A DNA stretch of 14,487 bases from Pseudomonadota bacterium (GTDB lineage Bacteria; Pseudomonadota; Gammaproteobacteria; JAKAQQ01), in NCBI GenBank assembly GCA_021819635.1, contig JAKAQQ010000002.1, forward strand, positions 1 through 14,487. The letters are read 5' to 3'. The position numbers were made by a program, and so were the translations under genes. The notes under the pieces are model-generated. The model was not told the origin of the DNA. It searched no databases and was given only the letters and a program-made list of their open reading frames with translations. Of this stretch, positions 5,567 through 12,997 are shown piece by piece (within the stretch, counting starts at the first letter, position 1; each line of letters begins with the position of its first letter).

Positions 5567-8015
5567 GGTCCACGGTCTCGAGATAACGGGCTTCCCAGTC
5601 CTCTCCGTCACGACGGGCCTCGTCGAAGCGGGCGAGGGCGCGGGCGTCGGACCGAAGGTAGGCGAGAAGAGCCGAAGGAAAGCGCACATCGAGAAGGTGC
5701 CCCCCACGCGGCGTGCGGACGAAGTAGTGACGGTGGGGGGTGGCGTGGGCGAGCCGCTCGATGTCGCACGCCCCGAGCCCGAGAAGATCCCCGTAAAGGT
5801 GTTGCTGGGCATGGGCGTGGGGATTGGGTAGGAGAACGCGGGTCGGGGCGTTGTCGAGGAGCACCGCCGCGGCGGGGCTGCGGGCGATCTCCGCGAGCGA
5901 CTGGGTGGCCAGGATCAGGCAGGCGTTGCGTTTGGCGAGGGTACGCAACCAAGTCTCGAGCCGTGGGGCGAAGAGAGGATCGCCGAGGGCGGCCCAGGCC
6001 TCTTCGACGTAGATCAGGGTTGGCCGCCCGTCGAGATCGAGACGGATCCGTTCAAAGAGGTAGTCGAGCAGGAAGGCGGCGGGACCCGACCGGGTGAGCA
6101 CCGTTCCGAGATCGATCGCGGTGAACGTCCCGAATGTGAGCCGGTCCTCGGCGTGATCGAAGAGCCCGCCCGCCGCGCCCCGCTCGAGCCACGGCCCAAG
6201 CTGCGCGGCCAGGGCGCGCGGGAGAAGCTGGGCGAGGGTGAGGAGGCGGCGACGGTCCGCGGGGAGGGCCGCGAGAGCGTCGAGAGCCTCCCCGAGACGA
6301 CGCTCCGCCTCCGGGTCGCGGGCCGGGTCATCGATCCCGAGGAGCCCGAGAAGCCAGCGGAGAAGCCAGGGGCGGCTCCCTTCGGCGGCGAGGAGCCCAA
6401 GAGGATTGAGCGCCGGGGTCTCGTCCCCGCCCTCGAGGTCGAGGTAGCTCCCGCCCTGGAGCAGGGTCGGGATGCGGCAGGAGTGGTCGCGGTCGAAAAT
6501 GTAGGTTCGGCCGCCGTATTTCTGCCAGGCGGCGATCAGGAAGTTCACGAAGACACTCTTGCCGCTGCGGCTTGGCCCGAGGACAAGCGTGTGGCCCAGT
6601 GCGTCGACATGGAGGTTGAAACACGTCAGTCCCCCGCGCGCGGTCCGGAACGTGGCGAGGGCCGGGACGACCCGCCCGAGCTGGCGTGTGAGGTAGGGGT
6701 TCGAAGCCTCGCCTTCGTCCTCTCCGGCCGTGGGCGCGAGATCGGCCAGGTTGGCCGTGCCGACGAGCGACCAGCGAACGGGTTCCCACCACTGCCCCGG
6801 AAGTGTTCCCGCCCAAGCCCCGAGCGCGTGCAGGCGTTCGCGGACGCAGAGCATCCCGGCGCGGTGGAAAGCGGCGACGGCGGCCTGGCCCGTTGCCTCC
6901 GCCTCCTCCGGATCACGGCCGTAGCAGACCACCGTCGCGTTGAGGTACCCGAAGTTCTGGTAGGCGAGGCTGGCCTGAGCGTGGACGGCTTCGCGGGCGG
7001 CGGCGTCGTGCTGCGGGCGGTCGCTTTCGCCGCGTTCGCGGGTCAGGGCTTCGCGGAGGTAACTGCGCCAGCTCCGGGCGAGGAGAAGATGGTGGCGTTG
7101 GACCTTGGAGATCCAGGCTTCGGCAAGGGCCTTCGGGATGCGGCGGAACGCCACCGAGAGGCTGAGTGTCCCGCTCAGCGCCAGAAGCTCGTCGAGGCAT
7201 CCCGGACGGGTCGCCGCCCCCTCCCCGCCCCGCGGCCACCCGCGCAGGGAAAGGACGACTCCGTGGGTGCGTCCGTGGGGACCGTTCCAGACGAGTGTGT
7301 CCCGTCCCGTTTCAAGGAAGGACTCGGCCAGGGCATCGTCCAAATAGACGTCGGGAGGCAAGAGAACCCGGGGGCAGGACGCGGGTTCCAGACGGTCGTG
7401 GAGGAAGCCCGCGAGCGCGTCCCCGTCGAGGGGTCGCCAGCGAAGCTCGGGACAAAGATCGCACAGGACGGCGAGCTCGGTGTCGTGGCGGGCGATCCGC
7501 TCAATGAGCGCTTCCTCCTCGAAGCGGGCAAGTGACCTGTGCCCGAGAGGCGCGAGGATCTCGCGCCCGAGGCGCGTCGCCCACCCGCGGCGGAGGCCCT
7601 CCCCCCCACCCGGGGCGCCGAGCGGGGCGTCGGGTGGGGTGATCACACCGAGGTGGTGAACGTTGCGGTAGGGGCGGGGGTGGCGCAGCGATTCCTCGTG
7701 GAGACGCTCGAGGCGTGCGCTGACCGTCTCGGGAGGCGCGGCCGCGGAGGGTGTGGGAACGGAGGCCGGGCGACGGTCGATGTTCCACCAGAGTGCGGTC
7801 CGTTCGCCGAGGAGCTCAAGGGCCCGGCCCAGGCGTTCGGCGTGCCGGTCGCGGGCCCCTTCCTCTCCCGTCCAGAAGTCGACGCCCTCGAAGGCGAGAA
7901 CGCTCAGGAGCGAGCCGTCCTTGAGAAGAACGTGCTTCGGGTCAAGCGCGAGCATCCAGGGAACAAGCTCGCCGAGAGGGCGGCTCTCGCGCGGACGGGG
8001 GGCGATCCTCAGCAC
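5556..8015 (-). CDS. trbE: TrbE/VirB4-like conjugation ATPase
   Basis: This 819-residue protein is the large motor ATPase that energises pilus assembly and substrate transfer at the inner membrane. The N-terminal TrbE domain contains LVPWMLALDPKHVLLKDGSLL. The ATPase domain has Walker A GPSRSGKS at 480-487 and YIFDRDHSCRI shortly after. The Walker B-like LIYVEEAWAAL at 667-677 has Glu where homologs I recall have Asp, a conservative change. LAKRNACLILATQSLAEI (motif C) follows, and then ATPHRHYFVRTPRGG, the TrbE ending. The start is GTG 8015, overlapping the trbD stop by seven bases. The frame is open 54 codons further upstream, but that stretch is the antisense-like shadow of trbD. Length fits the family (about 810-850). 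Confidence 0.92.
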   Translation of the reverse strand: MLRIAPRPRESRPLGELVPWMLALDPKHVLLKDGSLLSVLAFEGVDFWTGEEGARDRHAERLGRALELLGERTALWWNIDRRPASVPTPSAAAPPETVSARLERLHEESLRHPRPYRNVHHLGVITPPDAPLGAPGGGEGLRRGWATRLGREILAPLGHRSLARFEEEALIERIARHDTELAVLCDLCPELRWRPLDGDALAGFLHDRLEPASCPRVLLPPDVYLDDALAESFLETGRDTLVWNGPHGRTHGVVLSLRGWPRGGEGAATRPGCLDELLALSGTLSLSVAFRRIPKALAEAWISKVQRHHLLLARSWRSYLREALTRERGESDRPQHDAAAREAVHAQASLAYQNFGYLNATVVCYGRDPEEAEATGQAAVAAFHRAGMLCVRERLHALGAWAGTLPGQWWEPVRWSLVGTANLADLAPTAGEDEGEASNPYLTRQLGRVVPALATFRTARGGLTCFNLHVDALGHTLVLGPSRSGKSVFVNFLIAAWQKYGGRTYIFDRDHSCRIPTLLQGGSYLDLEGGDETPALNPLGLLAAEGSRPWLLRWLLGLLGIDDPARDPEAERRLGEALDALAALPADRRRLLTLAQLLPRALAAQLGPWLERGAAGGLFDHAEDRLTFGTFTAIDLGTVLTRSGPAAFLLDYLFERIRLDLDGRPTLIYVEEAWAALGDPLFAPRLETWLRTLAKRNACLILATQSLAEIARSPAAAVLLDNAPTRVLLPNPHAHAQQHLYGDLLGLGACDIERLAHATPHRHYFVRTPRGGHLLDVRFPSALLAYLRSDARALARFDEARRDGEDWEARYLETVDRGP

Positions 8016-8329
8016 AGCGTCGATTCCGGCGCAAATCCCTCCGGTCGGAGCCCGTGGCGGCGGGCACCGGCCCAGGGAACGTAGCGGTTGGTCTGTCGGA
8101 TGTAGCGGAGGTAGACCGGACGCATTTGCGGGTCGTGGCGCGCGAGCCGCACGAGGAGAACATGGTTCGTGATCCACAGCGGTGTCAGAAGATACCAGTG
8201 CATGCCAAGGGTGAGGCCCACCGCCACGACGAGATGCGCCAGCGCGAGGTCACGTTCGGCCCCGAGGAAAAGCAGGGGGTCGGTCAGGACGGGATGAAGC
8301 GGGCTGCGGCGCCCCGGAGACTGGCCCAC
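8009..8329 (-). CDS. trbD: TrbD/VirB3-like inner-membrane protein
   Basis: This 106-residue protein matches the VirB3/TrbD family. A short N-terminus has PLHPVLTDPLLFLGAERDLA (the family's RP...LGG.RE motif). One hydrophobic region follows at about 30-55 (LVVAVGLTLGMHWYLLTPLWI), then a soluble DPQMRPVYLRYIRQTNRYVPW segment that is characteristic of TrbD. VirB3 works with VirB4 at the inner membrane. I chose GTG 8329, which lies four bases after the trbC stop. A TTG at 8353 would add eight residues and overlap trbC by 20 bases; neither has a clear ribosome binding site. The end overlaps the trbE start. Confidence 0.86.
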   Translation of the reverse strand: MGQSPGRRSPLHPVLTDPLLFLGAERDLALAHLVVAVGLTLGMHWYLLTPLWITNHVLLVRLARHDPQMRPVYLRYIRQTNRYVPWAGARRHGLRPEGFAPESTLC

Positions 8330-8333
8330 GGGT

Positions 8334-8636
8334 TCAGAACCGGAAGAGAGCAAGCCAGCTGCTCACCGCGAAGACCAGACTGAGGCCGAAGGCAACGCGG
8401 ATGAACAGCGAAAAGAAGCCGCGAACTTCTCCGAAGGCAATGAGGAACCCGAGAACGATCAGAAGGATGGTGGCGATGAGGCGCGCCGTGGGGCCTTGGA
8501 GGTCGGCGACGATCGTTTCAAGGACACCGTCCCAGGGTAATCCCCCGCTCGAGAAGGTGCCTTGGGCCCGGGCGGTGGCGAAGAGCAGGGGGAAGACCCC
8601 GGCGGTCAGGAGTGTGGGGAGGCGACGTGCGGTCAT
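8334..8636 (-). CDS. trbC: TrbC/VirB2-like conjugative pilin
   Basis: This 100-residue prepilin has a signal peptide (residues 1-24, cleavage likely after ARA before QG), a short loop and two hydrophobic helices (about 53-69 and 74-97) separated by EVRG. That is the VirB2/TrbC pilin layout. TrbC of IncP plasmids is processed and cyclised by TraF; no traF is present in the window. The ATG overlaps the trbB stop as ATGA. It is the only gene between the trbB and trbD homologs, as in IncP and Tn4371-type clusters. Confidence 0.88.
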   Translation of the reverse strand: MTARRLPTLLTAGVFPLLFATARAQGTFSSGGLPWDGVLETIVADLQGPTARLIATILLIVLGFLIAFGEVRGFFSLFIRVAFGLSLVFAVSSWLALFRF

Positions 8637-9724
8637 GGGTGGGTCTCCGAAGCGATGAGGGTGGGGGCCACGTCCGGGGCTGCCCCGCGCGGTGCAAGCA
8701 AGGGGACCAGCCGGTACGTTCCGTCGTCGAACCCAACGATGCGGACGAGTTCGCGCACCCGCCTCTCGCCCCCCCGCCTCTCGAGATGGACGACGTGGCC
8801 GAACGCGGCAGCCACCGCGCGGCGGATGGCCTCGTGCGGCCAGCCGGTGGCCGCGGTAAGGACCAGGGTTTCCAGGCGGTGAAGGGCTTCGCGGGCGCTG
8901 TTGGCGTGGACCGTGAGCATCGTGCCGCGGTGACCGGTGTTCGCCGCCTGAACGAGATCAAAAGCTTCGGCCCCCCGGGTCTCACCGAGGATGAGCCGGT
9001 CGGGGCGCAGGCGCAACGCCTGACGGACGAGGAGCCGCAGGTCCACCCCGAGCGTCTCGTGGGCGAGGAGGCGGATCCAGTTACCGCGATCCAGTTCGAG
9101 CTCGGCCGTATCCTCAAGGACCACCAGGCGTTCGTGGTCCGGGACGGCGGCAAGGAGCGCGTTGAGAAGGCTCGTCTTGCCGCTCGAAGTCCCCCCGGCG
9201 ATGAGGAGATTCTCGCCGCGACGGACGAGGTCGGTGAGGGCCTCGCCGAGCGTGCGCGGGGACGCCGGCGGGACAAGATCCGCCGGGGGAGGTAGGCTCT
9301 CGCGAAGCCCCCCGAGGCAGAAATCCTCGAGCCGTGCCTTGCGGCGCGGACGGCGACGAAACGCGACGGCGTCTCCGCGTTCGGCGACGGGATGGAGAAC
9401 CCCCGAGACCCGCCACGCGCCGTGGTGGACATCGAGAAGAGCCTCGGGGCCGTCCTCACGCACGTCCCGACCGTGGAGACGGGCGAGGAGGATGAGGCTG
9501 CTCCGTACGGACTGTGCGGTGAGCGTCCCGTCCCAGCGGGTCATCCTTCCCCCGCGCTCGACGTAGATTTCGTTGGGTGCGTTGACGACGACTTCATCCA
9601 CGCTCTCGTCCTTGAGGGCGGGCAGGATCGGGCGGAGGAGGACCTTGAGGGTCTCCCGGGCGTTGAGTTCCGGCGAGGCCGGGTGGGTGGCGAAGGGGGC
9701 GTGGAAGCGGGCCATGGGCTCCAT
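8633..9724 (-). CDS. trbB: TrbB/VirB11-like hexameric secretion ATPase
   Basis: This 363-residue protein is a VirB11/PulE-family traffic ATPase. The N-terminal domain carries DESVDEVVVNAPNEIYVERGG. The ATPase domain has Walker A GGTSSGKT at 177-184, the Asp box VVLEDTAELEL at 201-211, Walker B RLILGETRGAEA at 243-254 and the His box TGHRGTMLTVHANS at 263-276. It acts at the cytoplasmic side of the channel in pilus biogenesis and substrate transfer. ATG 9724 is the outermost start; an internal ATG three codons later (9715) has GGAG three bases before it and is a reasonable alternative. It is separated from the upstream membrane-protein gene by 55 bases containing a hairpin, the only real gap in the trb cluster. 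Confidence 0.93.
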   Translation of the reverse strand: MEPMARFHAPFATHPASPELNARETLKVLLRPILPALKDESVDEVVVNAPNEIYVERGGRMTRWDGTLTAQSVRSSLILLARLHGRDVREDGPEALLDVHHGAWRVSGVLHPVAERGDAVAFRRRPRRKARLEDFCLGGLRESLPPPADLVPPASPRTLGEALTDLVRRGENLLIAGGTSSGKTSLLNALLAAVPDHERLVVLEDTAELELDRGNWIRLLAHETLGVDLRLLVRQALRLRPDRLILGETRGAEAFDLVQAANTGHRGTMLTVHANSAREALHRLETLVLTAATGWPHEAIRRAVAAAFGHVVHLERRGGERRVRELVRIVGFDDGTYRLVPLLAPRGAAPDVAPTLIASETHP

Positions 9725-9759
9725 TGAACCGTGCCCGGGGGGGGTTCGTCACGGCGAAA

Positions 9760-9778
9760 CGCGTCCGTTTTGGACGCG
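9760..9778 (-). terminator. Hairpin between the 135-aa ORF and trbB, possible weak terminator or attenuator
   Basis: On the minus strand a perfect 7-bp stem CGCGTCC/GGACGCG encloses a 5-base loop (AAAAC) and is followed by TTTCG. The U-tract is only three long, so full Rho-independent termination is doubtful. It is the only strong hairpin in the one non-overlapping junction of the cluster, so partial termination or mRNA processing ahead of trbB is plausible. Confidence 0.35.
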
Positions 9779-9779
9779 G

Positions 9780-10187
9780 TTAGGAGGTGCGGCCGCGGAT
9801 CCGCCGCAGCAGGGCGACGAGGGCGACGAGGAAGAGGAATCCGAGCCCCGGTCTGTAAGACACCGGGGCGAGGAGAGCGACCGAGGCGGTGACCGCGGCG
9901 AGGGCGGCGGCCTGACCTCCGCGGGGAAAGCGTTGAGAGGGTGGGGCGAGAACGGCGTCGAGAACCGCGGTCACGAGGGCGGCGAGGACGAGGGGGAAAG
10001 GCGGACCGAGACGGCGGAGGTGGCGCCGGAGGACGGCGGGCAACGGGGCGGCAGGGGTCGCCGCCGCCCCCCGGGGGGCGGCGGCAAAGCCCCGGCCGAG
10101 GAGGACGTCGGCCGCGAGGAGGAGCGCGGTCACGAGAAAGGCCGCCGCCCAGAGACGCGGCACGGAGAGGACCCCGGCGCGGTTCAT
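9780..10187 (-). CDS. Membrane protein of unknown function downstream of traD (135 aa)
   Basis: The ATG overlaps the traD stop as ATGA, which supports both the start and co-translation. The product has about four hydrophobic helices: LWAAAFLVTALLLAADVLLG near residue 12, FPLVLAALVTAVLDAVLA, AAALAAVTASVALLAPV and GLGFLFLVALVALL near the C-terminus. It ends in a basic tail (RRIRGRTS). There is no signal peptidase or lipobox signature. Integrative elements of the SXT/TOL type often carry a membrane protein gene after traD, but those I know are larger and I see no clear match. Position suggests a partner of the coupling protein or channel; this is inference. Confidence 0.7.
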   Translation of the reverse strand: MNRAGVLSVPRLWAAAFLVTALLLAADVLLGRGFAAAPRGAAATPAAPLPAVLRRHLRRLGPPFPLVLAALVTAVLDAVLAPPSQRFPRGGQAAALAAVTASVALLAPVSYRPGLGFLFLVALVALLRRIRGRTS

Positions 10188-11770
10188 CGGGTTGGCTCCC
10201 CGAGGGCCCGTCCCTTGACGAGACGACCGGCGGCGAGGCTGGCGAAGAAGTGGCCGGTCGGGAGCGTCCCGAGGATGTCGGGGGGGACACGCTCGCGTCT
10301 CTCGCCGCTGAGGGAGCGGGAGTGGGCCCCGGAACGATGCCCCCGGCCGAGACCGTCGCGGCCGCGGGTCGTCGTCTTTCCGATGCGCACGACGGGCACC
10401 TCGTCGCGGCCGAACTGTTCGCTGCAGTAGCGCTGGGTGAAGCCGTCGCGCACGCGAAAGACCACGAGTTGGGTGGTGTTGCCGAGCACGACCCGCGCGG
10501 GGGCTTCCCCGCCGAGGCGCGCGGCAAGGTCGGAGAGGGTCTGGAGGCAGAGGGTGAGATGGAACCCGCTGCCGCGCCCCTTGTTGAGGAGCTGGATGAG
10601 AGCGGTCCCGGCCGTCTCCCCCGCTTCGTCGATGTAAACCTGGACGGGCGTTGGGTGCCGGCCGTCCGCGTAGCGACGGGCGGCGAGGGCCGCGAGTTCG
10701 CCGAGGAGAAGGGCCCCGACGGCCTGGCCGACAAACGGGTCGCCGAGCGTGTCGAGCCCGGCGTAGGTCACGGTGCCGGGCCGGCACAGGCGGTCGGCGT
10801 CCCAGACCGGGCGGGGATCGCCTTCGGGGCCGCACTCGGGCGAGAGCAGGCTGCGCAGGGCGCCGCTCGTGAGGCTCCCGAGGAGCGGAACGAGGGAGGC
10901 CACCATCTTGCCGTAGTGCCCCGGGTCGTGTTCGGCGACGGCGAGAATTTTTTCGAGGGTGGGCTCCCCTGCCCGCTCGCGGCGGTACGCGCCGACCAGG
11001 TTCGCGAGCCAGCTGTCTTGCTCTTCCGCCGGGCCGGCCGGCCGGCCGCGTGGTGCGTGGAGCGTCGGGAAGCGCCCCCGCGGCCGCAACCGTTCCTCGA
11101 GGAGGGCCGTGGCGAGAGTGCGGCCACGATCAAGTGTGTGTCGGTGGAGCGCGGCGAGCGTGATCCGCTCGCCCCGGGCGCGCAGTCCCTCGCCGATGGC
11201 CTCGAGCACCATCCAGGAGAAGGCCACGAACGGCGACGACCCCTCGCCGGCCGGGAGAAGCCGGACGATCCGGCTGGCCAGCTCCGAGACACGGGTTGCC
11301 TCCGCCAGGGCGTCGAGGCGGCACGAACGTTCGGGATGCGCGAGGTGAAGGTAGGCGTAGGGGCGCGCATGGCGCCGCGCTCCCTCGCGGGCCCGGGCCT
11401 CAAGATCACGGTCGCCCTTGGGGTCGAGGACGAGCACGCACTCCCCACGGGCGATGTCCTGGGCAATGAGCGAGCCGATCCAGTGTGTCTTGCCGCTGCC
11501 CGGAGCCCCGAGGACCAGGGTGTTGCCGCTGCGTTGCGCGTACGGAAGGACGAGGGGTCGCTCCCGTCCAAGGGCGTGGAGGCGATGATCGCCGCCCTCG
11601 CCGGAAGACCGCGGGAGTGGGCCGGGAGATCCACGAAGGCGATCGTAAAGACGCGCGGTTGTCCGTTCCGTCCAGACGAATCCCCGCCCGACGGTGTAGG
11701 CCCCGGAAGGAAGGCGCCCGAGGCCGGAGCGTCGTCCTGTCCCGGCGGGGACGAGACGGCGGAGGACCAC
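10184..11770 (-). CDS. traD: TraD-like type IV coupling ATPase, SXT/TOL integrative-element type
   Basis: The coupling protein brings the relaxase-DNA complex to the channel. From GTG 11770 there are 528 residues: YTVGRGF near 25, Walker A GAPGSGKT at 88-95, VLVLDPKGDRDLEA at 112-125, Walker B VYIDEAGE at 378-385, LIQLLNKGRGSGFHLTLCLQTLSDL at 391-415 and VLGNTTQLVVFRVRDGFTQ at 428-446. These match TraD of SXT/TOL-type elements better than TraG/VirD4 of IncP plasmids. The expected two-helix anchor lies upstream in the same frame (11771-11890: VLLWCILALVCLLAAS and AAGALLVALGVVLRR). No ATG, GTG or TTG occurs in frame between the usp stop at 12029 and 11770; only a CTG at 11926 is near-cognate, without a Shine-Dalgarno sequence. 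The true start is therefore unresolved and probably upstream of 11770. Confidence 0.88.
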   Translation of the reverse strand: MVLRRLVPAGTGRRSGLGRLPSGAYTVGRGFVWTERTTARLYDRLRGSPGPLPRSSGEGGDHRLHALGRERPLVLPYAQRSGNTLVLGAPGSGKTHWIGSLIAQDIARGECVLVLDPKGDRDLEARAREGARRHARPYAYLHLAHPERSCRLDALAEATRVSELASRIVRLLPAGEGSSPFVAFSWMVLEAIGEGLRARGERITLAALHRHTLDRGRTLATALLEERLRPRGRFPTLHAPRGRPAGPAEEQDSWLANLVGAYRRERAGEPTLEKILAVAEHDPGHYGKMVASLVPLLGSLTSGALRSLLSPECGPEGDPRPVWDADRLCRPGTVTYAGLDTLGDPFVGQAVGALLLGELAALAARRYADGRHPTPVQVYIDEAGETAGTALIQLLNKGRGSGFHLTLCLQTLSDLAARLGGEAPARVVLGNTTQLVVFRVRDGFTQRYCSEQFGRDEVPVVRIGKTTTRGRDGLGRGHRSGAHSRSLSGERRERVPPDILGTLPTGHFFASLAAGRLVKGRALGEPTR

Positions 11771-12028
11771 GCCGAGGGCGACGAGAAGCGCCCCCGCCGC
11801 TTCGGCGCGAGCCGCCGCCGCCTTCGGATCGTATCCGCTGGCCGCGAGGAGACAGACGAGAGCGAGGATGCACCAGAGGAGTACCCGCGGTCCGTCGCGT
11901 GAATTGGAGGACGAAGTTGGCGTCAGGGTCGGAAAGTTTGGAGGAGGACCGACCGAGCTTGAAGGGGGTGGCGACGTTTCGCCGTGGTCTGGCGCGTCCG
12001 GAGTGGTCCCCTCAGGACCGGGTGGCGA

Positions 12029-12997
12029 TCAGCCGGTTGGGGGGGAGGGGCCGGCCCGGGAGGATGCGGACGTTCCCGGACCGACGCCTGTGCGGGGACC
12101 GGCGGCCACCAGGAGAATCGGCACGTCGAGACGCTCAATGAGCCGCCCCGGAAGGTGCTCGCGCCCAAGGGAGGCGAGTCCGTGACGGCCGTGGCTCGCG
12201 AGAATGACAAGATCAATGCCCAGCCGGTGGGTCAGCCCCGCGAGCACGCCCGCCGGATCGCCCGTCTCGATCAGGGTGCGGACACGCACGGACCCCGGGC
12301 CCGCGAGACGGGCGCAGCGCGCGAGATACTCCGCCCGTAGTCGTGCCCGCCGCCGCTGCAGGATACGGTCCGCGTGCGGCGCAAAGCGCGCACGCAGGAC
12401 GCCCAGTCCGTCGGTCTCCTCGGGACCGGGAAGGACATGGACGAGGAACACGTTCCCGTCGCTCTCCCGCGCGAGCCACAGGGCACGGAGAAGGGCGGTT
12501 TCGTGCGCGTTTTCCCCGTCCAAGGGCACGAGGAGGCTCCGGGGCCCGGGCGCGGGGGCTGGGGAACGCGGTGTCAGTTGAAGCACGTCGCGCCGGGTCC
12601 GGGCCAGAACCTGTTGGGCGATGCTTCCCCGGAACCAGCGACGCGGATCGACGCGGCCGTGGGTGGCGAGGAGCAGCGCTTCGCTCTCCTGCTCGTCGGC
12701 CGCCGCGACAAGGGTGCGCGCAACGTCCCGGGACTGCCCTTGCCGGAGGAGACAGACGGTCGAGCGCCCGGAATTGCGCAGGCGCTCGGCGCAGCTCTCG
12801 AGATAGTGTGCGGCCGCGTTCGCCTCGTGCAGATGGGCCGCCCCGTGGACGCGCTTGGGGCCGCCCTCCTCCACGACATGGACGAGGGCGACGGTGCTGC
12901 GTCCAGGGGCGGTCCAGCGCTCGGCGACCTCGAGCAGATGCTCGGCCCAGGGGGTACCGTCGAGGGCCAGAAGAAGACGACGGTAGGGAAGAGTCAT
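12029..12997 (-). CDS. Universal stress protein with two tandem UspA domains
   Basis: This 322-residue cytoplasmic protein holds two UspA folds. Domain 1 (about 4-140) starts YRRLLLALDGTPWAEHLLEVA and ends LLATHGRVDPRRWFRGSIAQQVL, keeping the G-9x-G-S nucleotide-binding pattern. Domain 2 (about 150-298) starts RSLLVPLDGENAHETALLRAL and ends LASHGRHGLASLGREHLPGRLIERLDVPILLV; here the Gly-Ser pair is replaced by Glu-His, so ATP binding by this half may be lost. A Pro/Ser/Gly-rich tail (PSPPTG) closes it. ATG 12997 overlaps the mntH-like stop as ATGA, so the two are translationally coupled. Tandem Usp proteins are commonly linked to stress survival and often lie next to membrane transporters. 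The frame of traD continues directly after its TGA. Confidence 0.88.
   Translation of the reverse strand: MTLPYRRLLLALDGTPWAEHLLEVAERWTAPGRSTVALVHVVEEGGPKRVHGAAHLHEANAAAHYLESCAERLRNSGRSTVCLLRQGQSRDVARTLVAAADEQESEALLLATHGRVDPRRWFRGSIAQQVLARTRRDVLQLTPRSPAPAPGPRSLLVPLDGENAHETALLRALWLARESDGNVFLVHVLPGPEETDGLGVLRARFAPHADRILQRRRARLRAEYLARCARLAGPGSVRVRTLIETGDPAGVLAGLTHRLGIDLVILASHGRHGLASLGREHLPGRLIERLDVPILLVAAGPRTGVGPGTSASSRAGPSPPTG

Noticed and set aside
5561..5574. Tandem 7-bp repeat GTCCACG at the trbE-trbJ junction
   Set aside because: It is too short to support a mobile or regulatory role. I only noted that it produces two nearby GTG codons at the trbJ start.
11031..11047. Four tandem GGCC units
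   Set aside because: They lie within the traD coding sequence (residues RGRPAGPAEE) and are explained by codon use in a high-GC gene.
9941..11902. Very long plus-strand open frame (653 codons) opposite traD
   Set aside because: It is the antisense shadow of traD, caused by high GC content. Its translation is Gly/Arg/Glu-rich without recognisable domains, whereas the minus strand shows clear ATPase motifs. The same applies to other long plus-strand frames at 810-2186, 6153-7535 and 3543-4181.
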